Shown here in pieces: positions 5,832 to 10,870 of a DNA stretch of 10,870 nt; within the stretch, counting starts at the first letter, position 1; each line of letters starts with the position of its first letter. A model generated the notes under the pieces. That model was not told the origin of the DNA, searched no databases, and was given only the letters and a program-made list of their open reading frames with translations. The DNA comes from Klenkia sp. (GTDB lineage Bacteria; Actinomycetota; Actinomycetes; Mycobacteriales; Geodermatophilaceae). Where the stretch lies: NCBI GenBank assembly GCA_025966215.1, contig JAOPVM010000395.1:1-10870 (forward strand). Direction: 5' to 3'. The position numbers were made by a program, and so were the translations under genes.

Positions 5832-6703
5832 ACGCCGGCGGGCTCCAGGACGGCGTCGCAGACGGCCAGCAGCCGCTCCCGCAGCGCCGCGCCACGGGCG
5901 GCGAAACCCTGCTGGGCGGCGGCGTACTCGGCCTTGCCGGCCGCGGTCTCGATGCGCACCGGCGCCCAGCCGCGGTCGGCCAGGTCGTAGGGGCTGGCCC
6001 GCATGTCGAGCTCGCGGACGTCGGCGGCGAGCACGAAGCAGTCGGCCAGCAGCTCGCCGGGGACGGCGGGGGAGAGCTTGTAGGCCCACTTGTAGAGGTC
6101 CATCGTGGCGTGCAGGCAGCCCGGCTGTTCCAGCTCCACCTGGGTCTCCCGGGTGGGCTGCAGGGCGTTGCGGCCGACCGCGTCGGAGGTGAAGAAGCGG
6201 AACGCGTCGACGTGCGTGCACTGCAGTCGGTGCCCCTCGACGACGGCGTCGGTGCCGGCCGACCCCAGCCGCAGGGGCACCGCGCCGTGCCGGACGTCGT
6301 CCCCGGAGCGGTAGACCATCGCCCACTCGTGCAGCCCGAAACAGCCGAACTGGCCGGCGCGCGACGCCGTCCGCTCGAGCAGGGACGCCGTCCAGCCGGC
6401 CGCCGTCCCCCGCTTGGCCCGGAACGCGGCGACGTCGAGCCCGACCGAGCCGTCCCCGAGACCGGTGTAGAGCGGCCAGCCGAGTCGTTCCTCGGCGAGC
6501 TCTCCGGTGACCGCCGTCCCCACGCCGGGGTGCCAGCGCAGCAGCTTGGCCGGGGCCTGCGAGTAGTAGGTGAAGAGGAAGTCCCAGACCGGGTGTGCCT
6601 CGCGCCGGCTGCGGCGCTCCTGGTGCGGGGCCACCCAGGGCAGCAGCCGCTCACGGTGCGCGGCGGCCCGGGCGGCCGCGACATCGGGCGGCAGCACGGT
6701 CAC
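5828..6703 (-). CDS. Conserved actinobacterial protein, often labelled 3-methyladenine DNA glycosylase
   Basis: A 291-aa soluble protein. The N-terminal pattern of an Arg-rich helix, then HPVWDFLFTYYSQAPAKL and RWHPG, resembles a conserved actinobacterial family usually named 3-methyladenine DNA glycosylase in databases. I recall the family from memory, and the name should not be trusted. I see no helix-hairpin-helix/GPD signature and no AAG-type motif, so the repair activity is unproven. Other visible features are GCFGLHEWAMVYR near residues 120-132, a conserved-looking HRLQCTHVDAFRFF near 157-170, and a Leu-rich C-terminal helix. These His- and Trp-rich blocks could form a metal or ligand site. 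The start is GTG 6703 (VTVLPPDV), with a weak GGGG upstream and GTG 6697 as alternative. It is divergent from the monooxygenase, sharing a 99-base region. Real gene firm, function low. Confidence 0.78.
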   Translation of the reverse strand: MTVLPPDVAAARAAAHRERLLPWVAPHQERRSRREAHPVWDFLFTYYSQAPAKLLRWHPGVGTAVTGELAEERLGWPLYTGLGDGSVGLDVAAFRAKRGTAAGWTASLLERTASRAGQFGCFGLHEWAMVYRSGDDVRHGAVPLRLGSAGTDAVVEGHRLQCTHVDAFRFFTSDAVGRNALQPTRETQVELEQPGCLHATMDLYKWAYKLSPAVPGELLADCFVLAADVRELDMRASPYDLADRGWAPVRIETAAGKAEYAAAQQGFAARGAALRERLLAVCDAVLEPAGV

Positions 6704-6727
6704 GCCCCGAGGGTAGGGCCGGCTCCC

Positions 6728-6756
6728 TTGACAGTGGTCGCGCGTTCAACGATCGT
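6728..6756 (+). promoter_or_regulatory. SigA-type promoter of the FAD monooxygenase gene
   Basis: A perfect -35 TTGACA (6728-6733), a 17-base spacer and GATCGT (6751-6756), which keeps the A at position 2 and T at position 6 of an actinobacterial -10. Transcription would start near 6763, leaving a leader of about 40 bases before GTG 6803. It lies in the 99-base divergent region with the 6703 gene. Confidence 0.62.
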
Positions 6757-6766
6757 CCACCCCGCC

Positions 6767-6780
6767 GTGACTGCGGTCAC
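6767..6780. promoter_or_regulatory. Inverted repeat in the monooxygenase leader
   Basis: GTGAC-TGCG-GTCAC, two perfect 5-base arms around 4 bases, lies just after the predicted transcription start and before the ribosome binding site. This is a classic position for a repressor operator, but the arms are short. No adjacent regulator gene is an obvious partner. Confidence 0.35.
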
Positions 6781-6802
6781 CAGCCGAGCTGAGGAGACAC
6801 CC

Positions 6803-8563
6803 GTGCCCGTGGAGACCGACGTCCTGGTGGTGGGCACCGGCCCCGCCGGCGCGTCCGCCGCGCTGTTCCTGGCCACCTACGGCACCCGGGTCCTCGTCGT
6901 CACCAAGTACGGACGGTTGTCCCAGGAGCCGCGGGCGCACATCACCAACCAGCGGGCGATGGAGACCCTGCGCGACATGGGCGTCGAGCAGACCCTCACC
7001 GCGCTGGCCACCCCGTGGGAGCTGATGGGCACGACCACGTTCTGCACCAGCCTGGCCGGGGAGGAGCTGGGGCGGATCCCCTCCTGGGGCACCGACACCG
7101 TGCGGCACGCCGACTACGAGCTGGCCAGCCCCTGCACGATGCTCGACGCGCCGCAGACGATCACCGAGCCGGTGATCGTGAAGGCCGCGCAGGACCGGGG
7201 CGCCCGGGTGCGGTTCGAGACCGAGTACGTCTCCCACGTCCAGGACGACGACGGCGTGACCACCACGCTGCGGGACCGGATGACCGGCGTGGAGTACGAG
7301 GTGCGCTCGCGCTACCTGGTGGGGGCCGACGGCGCCCGCAGTGCCGTGGCCGCCGACCTCGAGCTGCCCTTCGAGGGCCCCGGCGCGGTGGGCGGGGCGC
7401 TGGGCATCGTGTTCCGCGCCGACCTCACCCACCTGGTCGCGCACCGGCCCTCGGTCCTCTACTGGATGCTCCAGCCGGGCGCGGAGAAGGAGGGCGTCGG
7501 GCTGGGCGTGCTGCGGATGATCAAGCCCTGGACCGAGTGGATGCTCATGTGGGGCTACGCGGTCGCCGACGGCCCGCCCGAGCTGACCGACGCGTTCGTC
7601 CGCGAACTCGCCGTGGGCCTCGTGGGCACCGACGACTTCGAGATGGAGGTGCTGTCCGGGTCGCCGTGGACGGTCAACCACCACTTCGCCACCACGATCG
7701 CGAAGGGCCGGGTGTTCTGCGCCGGGGACGCCGTGCACCGGCACCCGCCGACCAACGGCCTGGGCTCCAACACCTCGATCCAAGACGCCTACAACCTGTC
7801 CTGGAAGCTCGCCCACGTGATCGCCGGGACCGCCGACCCGTCGCTGCTGGACTCCTACGACGCCGAGCGCGCCCCGATCGCCCGGCAGATCGTCGAGCGG
7901 GCCAACCAGTCGATCGCCGACACCGGCCGGATCATGGCGGCGCTGGAGCTGACCGACACCACCGACGTCGAGGCGCTGGAGCACCAGCTCGCGCTGCGCC
8001 GGGCACCGGGCCCCGAGGGCGACCGGATCCGGGCCGCCGTGCGGGACGCGATCGCGCACAAGGCCTACGAGTTCGACGCGCACGGCGTGGAGCACAACCA
8101 GCGCTACGCATCCTCGGCCGTCGTCCCGGACGGGACGCCGATGCCGGCCTACGAGCGGGACGCCGAGCTGTACGCCCGGCCCACCACCTGGCCCGGCGCC
8201 AAGCTGCCGCACACCTGGGTCACCCGCGACGGCCGGGAGGTCTCCACCCTGGACCTGGTCGGGAAGGGCCGGTTCGCCGTCGTCACCGGGGTGGGTGGGG
8301 AGGACTGGGTCGCCGCGGCGGCCGAGCTCGGTGCCGCGCGCGGGCTCGAGCTCACCGCCGTCCCGATCGGACCCGGGCTGCCCTACGACGACCCCTACGG
8401 CACCTGGGCCGCGCTGCGCGAGACCGACGACGGCGGGGTGCTGCTGGTCCGCCCCGACGGGTACGTCGCGGCCCGGCACGCAGCGGCCCCGACCTCGGTC
8501 GAGGACGCCCGGGAGTGGCTGGCGACGGCGCTGGACACCGTGCTGGGACGCCGGGGGCGGTAG
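6803..8563 (+). CDS. FAD-dependent aromatic-ring monooxygenase (TfdB/PheA-like)
   Basis: A flavoprotein hydroxylase of the PheA/TfdB group, 586 aa, which uses NAD(P)H and O2 to add a hydroxyl to phenolic rings; cytoplasmic. Domain order is complete. The FAD Rossmann motif GTGPAG is at residues 11-16 and ITNQRAMETLRDMG near 50-63. The DG motif in LVGADGARSAV is near 173-183, and the GD motif VFCAGDAVHRHPPTNGLGSN near 304-323 continues as TSIQDAYNLSWKLAH. A C-terminal thioredoxin-like domain covers about 430-586. The HPPTNGLGSNTSIQD block is characteristic of 2,4-dichlorophenol 6-monooxygenases, but related polyketide hydroxylases share much of it, so the substrate is open. The start is GTG 6803, with GAGGAG at 6-base spacing; the frame is open far upstream, but that part is antisense to the 6703 gene. 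It converges on the LacI gene with a 16-base gap. Confidence 0.92.
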   Translation: MPVETDVLVVGTGPAGASAALFLATYGTRVLVVTKYGRLSQEPRAHITNQRAMETLRDMGVEQTLTALATPWELMGTTTFCTSLAGEELGRIPSWGTDTVRHADYELASPCTMLDAPQTITEPVIVKAAQDRGARVRFETEYVSHVQDDDGVTTTLRDRMTGVEYEVRSRYLVGADGARSAVAADLELPFEGPGAVGGALGIVFRADLTHLVAHRPSVLYWMLQPGAEKEGVGLGVLRMIKPWTEWMLMWGYAVADGPPELTDAFVRELAVGLVGTDDFEMEVLSGSPWTVNHHFATTIAKGRVFCAGDAVHRHPPTNGLGSNTSIQDAYNLSWKLAHVIAGTADPSLLDSYDAERAPIARQIVERANQSIADTGRIMAALELTDTTDVEALEHQLALRRAPGPEGDRIRAAVRDAIAHKAYEFDAHGVEHNQRYASSAVVPDGTPMPAYERDAELYARPTTWPGAKLPHTWVTRDGREVSTLDLVGKGRFAVVTGVGGEDWVAAAAELGAARGLELTAVPIGPGLPYDDPYGTWAALRETDDGGVLLVRPDGYVAARHAAAPTSVEDAREWLATALDTVLGRRGR

Positions 8564-8579
8564 GTCCGACGCGGGGGCC

Positions 8580-9578
8580 TCACCGGCTGGTGCTGGCCCG
8601 GACGACCAGCGACGGCGTCAGGGCGTGCCGGGCCGGGATCCCGGTGGGGTCCTCCAGGGCTGCGGACAGCAGGCGGACGGCCTCCACGGCGATCTGGTCC
8701 TGCGGTTGGTGCACCGTGGTGAGCGGCGGGTTCGACAGCGCCGAGTAGGGGATGTCGTCGAAGCCGGTGACCAGCACGTCGCGGGGCACGACGACGCCGG
8801 CCTCGGCGCAGGTCTGGAGCACGCCGAGCGCGATGAGGTCGTCGGCGCAGACGACGGCGTCGGGGAGGTCGCCGGCCGCGAGCAGTCGCCCGGTGGCCTC
8901 CCGGCCCCAGTCGATCGAGTAGTCCCCCAGCAGCACGTCGGGGACGGCTATCCCGAGTCGGGCGGCGTGCGTGGTGAACCCGGCGACGCGCAGCTCGGTG
9001 GAGGAGTTGGTCATCGTCGAGCTGACGAAGACCGCCGACCGGGCACCGCGCCCGGCCAGGTGCTCGAGCACCAGGCGGAGGGCCGCGTCGTCGTCGACGC
9101 CGACCCAGTCGCTGGACATCCCGCCGACGTACCGGTCGACCTGGACCAGCGGCAGCTGACCGGCGGCCCAGGCCACGGCGTCGGCGCTGGCCGTGCCGTG
9201 CGCCGGGCTGATCACGATGCCGTCGACCTGGCGGGCCACCAGGCTGCGCAGCCGCTGGGCCTCCAGGGCCGGATCGGACCGGGACGAGCACAGGAACAGC
9301 TGCAGTCCGGCGGCCTGCAGGGCGTGCTCGACGCTCTCGACCAGGGCGGTGAAGAACGGGTTGGCGATGCTCGGCACGACCATCCCGACGGTGTCGGTGC
9401 GGCTGCGGCGCAGCGCGCTGGCGATGCCGTTGCCGGAGTAGCCCAGGTCGGCCGCAGCCCGGGTCACCTGCTCCAGCACCGGGGGCGACACGGGCTTGGC
9501 GCCGGACAGTGCGCGGGACACCGTCGCGGTCGAGACCCCGGCCAGGTCGGCGACGTCGCGGATGGTCACCCGAGCCAC
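8580..9578 (-). CDS. LacI-family transcriptional repressor
   Basis: A sugar-responsive DNA-binding repressor, 332 aa, normal length. The N-terminal helix-turn-helix reads VTIRDVADLAGVSTATVSRA at about residues 4-23, followed by a hinge helix region (GIASALRRSRTDTVG). The periplasmic-binding-protein-like effector domain has familiar landmarks: GMVVPSIANPFF, DGIVISPA, VDRYVGG, VVCADDLIALGVL and VTGFDDIPYSALSNPPLTTV. The S-x-ATVSR recognition helix is like that of CcpA-type members, which bind TGnAAnCGnTTnCA, in keeping with the two sites at 9692 and 9751. The start is taken as GTG 9578; GTG 9584 and GTG 9569 are also in frame and none has a clear ribosome binding site. Divergent from the btpA-pfkB operon, which it very probably represses; autoregulation is plausible. 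The effector is unknown. Confidence 0.93.
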   Translation of the reverse strand: MARVTIRDVADLAGVSTATVSRALSGAKPVSPPVLEQVTRAAADLGYSGNGIASALRRSRTDTVGMVVPSIANPFFTALVESVEHALQAAGLQLFLCSSRSDPALEAQRLRSLVARQVDGIVISPAHGTASADAVAWAAGQLPLVQVDRYVGGMSSDWVGVDDDAALRLVLEHLAGRGARSAVFVSSTMTNSSTELRVAGFTTHAARLGIAVPDVLLGDYSIDWGREATGRLLAAGDLPDAVVCADDLIALGVLQTCAEAGVVVPRDVLVTGFDDIPYSALSNPPLTTVHQPQDQIAVEAVRLLSAALEDPTGIPARHALTPSLVVRASTSR

Positions 9579-9614
9579 TGCCACCCCCGTCCGCGCCCAC
9601 CGCTGGGCCGCCGG

Positions 9615-9627
9615 GGACATCATGTCC
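9615..9627. promoter_or_regulatory. 13-base palindrome upstream of the LacI gene
   Basis: GGACATCATGTCC is a perfect dyad with a single central base, 36 bases before the LacI GTG at 9578. It does not resemble the two LacI operators further upstream. It may sit in the leader or promoter of the repressor gene, or be chance. Confidence 0.25.
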
Positions 9628-9691
9628 GATCCGGCCCGGCCTGGTGTCGCCGTCACGCGATGGACACGCCCCCGACCTGCTGCAACACAAA

Positions 9692-9705
9692 TGTAAACGA
9701 TTGCC
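9692..9705. promoter_or_regulatory. LacI-type operator O1
   Basis: TGTAAACGATTGCC fits the LacI/CcpA family pattern TGnAAnCGnTTnCA at all defined positions but the last. It directly abuts, two bases upstream, the predicted -35 of the btpA promoter. Its reverse complement is identical to O2 at 13 of 14 positions. It is also about 114 bases upstream of the divergent LacI gene, so it could affect both directions. Confidence 0.75.
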
Positions 9706-9707
9706 TC

Positions 9708-9738
9708 TTGACGTCGCCCAGGGTGCAGGCAGTAGCGT
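9708..9738 (+). promoter_or_regulatory. Predicted promoter of the btpA-pfkB operon
   Basis: TTGACG (9708-9713) as -35 and TAGCGT (9733-9738) as -10, separated by 19 bases, which is long but tolerated. Transcription would begin near 9745, so that O2 lies just downstream of the start and O1 just upstream of the -35. That arrangement fits direct repression. The -10 choice is less certain than the -35. Confidence 0.5.
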
Positions 9739-9750
9739 CCATCACAACGA

Positions 9751-9764
9751 GGCAATCGATTACA
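9751..9764. promoter_or_regulatory. LacI-type operator O2
   Basis: GGCAATCGATTACA fits TGnAAnCGnTTnCA at all defined positions but the first. With the two flanking bases, GAGGCAATCGATTACA matches the reverse complement of O1 at 15 of 16 positions. The centres are 59 bp apart. It lies after the predicted transcription start and ends 3 bases before the ATG of the btpA gene, so it also occupies the place where a ribosome binding site would be. Confidence 0.8.
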
Positions 9765-9767
9765 TGG

Positions 9768-10619
9768 ATGGTGAAGGCAGTGTCTGCTCCGCTCGGGGTC
9801 TTCCCCCGCAAGCCCTCGGCGATGGCCGAGCTCTTCGGCGGGGAGACCACCCTCATCGGCGCCGTCCACCTGCCCGCGCTGCCCGGCAGCCCGGCCTACC
9901 GCGGCCAGCCGGTCGCCGAGATCGCCCGCTACGCGGTCGAGGAGGCGCTGGCCTACACCGGCAACGGCTTCGACTCGGTGATCGTGGAGAACCACTGGGA
10001 CCTGCCCTTCCTCAAGCCCGGCGAGCACGGTTACGAGGTGGCCGCCTCCATGGGCGTGGTCACCGCGGCCGTCGTGGCCGAGCTCGGGCCCTCGGTCGGG
10101 GTCAGCGTGCTGTCCAACGCCGGAGAGTGCTCGGTGGCCAGCGCCTGGGCGGCCGGGGCCGGTTGGGTGCGGGTGAACCAGTGGGTCAACGCCTACGTGG
10201 CCAACGAGGGCTTCATCGAGGGCCAGGCCGCCCGCACCACCCGCTACCGGCACGGCATCGGGGCCGACCCGCTCAAGGTGTTCGCCGACGTGCACGTCAA
10301 GCACGGTGCGCACGCGATCGTGGCCGACCGCACGCTGGCCGAGCAGACCGAGGACGCCGAGTTCTTCGACGCCGACGTGCTGATCGCCACCGGCTCGCGG
10401 ACCGGCCACGCCACCTCCGTCGAGGAGGTCGTGGGGATCCGCGACCACACCCAGCTGCCCGTCGTCATCGGCAGCGGCGTCGACCCCACCAACGCGGCGG
10501 CGCTGCTGGCCGAGTGCGACGGCGCGATCGTGGCCTCGGCGGCCAAGGACAACGGCCGCTGGTGGGGTCGGGTCTCCGCGGAGAAGGTGCGAGCCGTGGC
10601 CCGCGCAGCCGGCCGGTGA
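9768..10619 (+). CDS. BtpA/SgcQ-family TIM-barrel protein
   Basis: A cytoplasmic (beta/alpha)8-barrel protein of 283 aa, near the family's usual 260-280. The family is named after cyanobacterial BtpA (photosystem I accumulation) and E. coli SgcQ (a cryptic sugar operon), and its chemistry is not established. Recognisable blocks are LIGAVHLPALPGSPAY (about 29-44), GFDSVIVENHWDLPF, GVSVLSNAG, WVRVNQWVNAYVANEGFIEG, KVFADVHVKHG and a C-terminal phosphate-binding-like VVIGSGVDPTNAAALLAECDGAIVAS, as in many phosphosugar barrels. In a non-photosynthetic host next to PfkB and LacI, a sugar or nucleoside role is the sensible inference. The start is uncertain: ATG 9768 is taken, GTG 9771 and ATG 9822 (MAELFGG) are alternatives, and none has a normal ribosome binding site. 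The stop overlaps the kinase start. Confidence 0.87.
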   Translation: MVKAVSAPLGVFPRKPSAMAELFGGETTLIGAVHLPALPGSPAYRGQPVAEIARYAVEEALAYTGNGFDSVIVENHWDLPFLKPGEHGYEVAASMGVVTAAVVAELGPSVGVSVLSNAGECSVASAWAAGAGWVRVNQWVNAYVANEGFIEGQAARTTRYRHGIGADPLKVFADVHVKHGAHAIVADRTLAEQTEDAEFFDADVLIATGSRTGHATSVEEVVGIRDHTQLPVVIGSGVDPTNAAALLAECDGAIVASAAKDNGRWWGRVSAEKVRAVARAAGR

Positions 10620-10870
10620 TCGTGTTCTGCGGGTACGCGAACCTCGACGTCGTCGGCCGGGTGCCTCGCTTCCCGGCCCCCGACGAGCGGGTGCACGCCA
10701 CCGCCATCGGCCGGCTGCCCGGGGGCATGGGGGCCAACGCCGCGGTCGCCGCGGCACGGGCCGGGGCTACGACGGTCTTCGCCGGCGTCGTGGGCGCCGA
10801 CCCGGCCAGCGATCTCTTCCTCGCCCAGCTGGACGCCACCGGTGTGGACACCTCGTGGACCGACCGGTCC
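10616..10870 (+). CDS. PfkB-family carbohydrate kinase, N-terminal part only
   Basis: The first 85 codons of a ribokinase-type sugar or nucleoside kinase; the rest lies beyond the right edge. The N-terminus VIVFCGYANLDVVGRVPRFP is the usual first strand with the N-x-D substrate-contacting motif. It is followed by the family's first signature, LPGGMGANAAVAAARAG, and the FAGVVGADPASD turn. The ATP-binding end and the catalytic Asp (in the second PfkB signature, near the C-terminus) are not visible. The start is GTG 10616, overlapping the btpA stop by 4 bases (GTGA), which implies translational coupling; GTG 10622 is an alternative. It probably phosphorylates the substrate of the LacI-controlled pathway. 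The sugar cannot be named from this part. Confidence 0.88.
   Translation, partial: MIVFCGYANLDVVGRVPRFPAPDERVHATAIGRLPGGMGANAAVAAARAGATTVFAGVVGADPASDLFLAQLDATGVDTSWTDRS

Noticed and set aside
5810..6802. Upstream extension of the monooxygenase frame
   Set aside because: The stretch is antisense to the conserved 5828-6703 gene. The FAD-binding motif starts 11 residues after GTG 6803, which has a good ribosome binding site.
4805..8563. A single halogenated-compound degradation operon
   Set aside because: The dehalogenase and monooxygenase are split by an opposite-strand gene, the monooxygenase has its own promoter, and no dehydrogenase or ring-cleavage gene is present; proximity may be chance.
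9579..10757. Upstream extension of the LacI frame on the minus strand
   Set aside because: It crosses the operator region and runs antisense to BtpA; the HTH starts right after GTG 9578, as in other LacI proteins.

Overview
The DNA is very GC-rich, with G or C at most third codon positions, frequent GTG starts and short GA-rich ribosome binding sites. This indicates a high-GC actinobacterium. The protein mix (solo PstS lipoprotein, FUSC protein, BtpA/PfkB pair, LacI and TetR regulators) would fit a soil or stone dweller such as the Geodermatophilaceae, but that family-level guess is inference. No tRNA, rRNA, insertion sequence, phage gene or CRISPR array was seen. The window reads as ordinary chromosome, and no stretch longer than 300 bases lacks a gene.

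Left part (1-3024). A TetR-type regulator, cut by the left edge, is transcribed leftwards and divergently from a class I SAM-dependent methyltransferase. The methyltransferase converges, with a 3-base gap, on a six-helix FUSC-type membrane protein. Just upstream of the FUSC gene on the same strand is a small unrecognised gene (85 aa), and an 18-bp perfect palindrome lies between the two.

Phosphate region (3060-4705). A phosphate-binding lipoprotein gene, pstS, stands alone with no pstC, pstA or pstB after it, and a strong hairpin follows it. Its 260-bp upstream region carries two oppositely oriented arrays of 11-base repeats that match the actinobacterial PHO box bound by PhoP. A 16-bp perfect palindrome sits between the arrays. 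Beyond is a 67-aa unrecognised gene.

Catabolic-looking enzymes (4805-8563). A haloalkane dehalogenase with all five expected catalytic residues is followed on the opposite strand by a conserved protein of uncertain function. Divergent from that protein is an FAD-dependent aromatic-ring monooxygenase resembling 2,4-dichlorophenol 6-monooxygenase (TfdB), with a clear TTGACA promoter. The two halogen-linked enzyme families are close together but not in one operon.

Right part (8580-10870). A LacI-family repressor is divergent from a BtpA/SgcQ-family TIM-barrel gene. That gene overlaps by 4 bases a PfkB-type sugar kinase, which runs off the right edge. The 189-bp divergent region holds two nearly identical LacI-type operators in opposite orientation around a predicted btpA promoter. 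The likely picture is a repressor-controlled operon for an unidentified sugar or nucleoside, and this is the best candidate for an undescribed pathway in the window.
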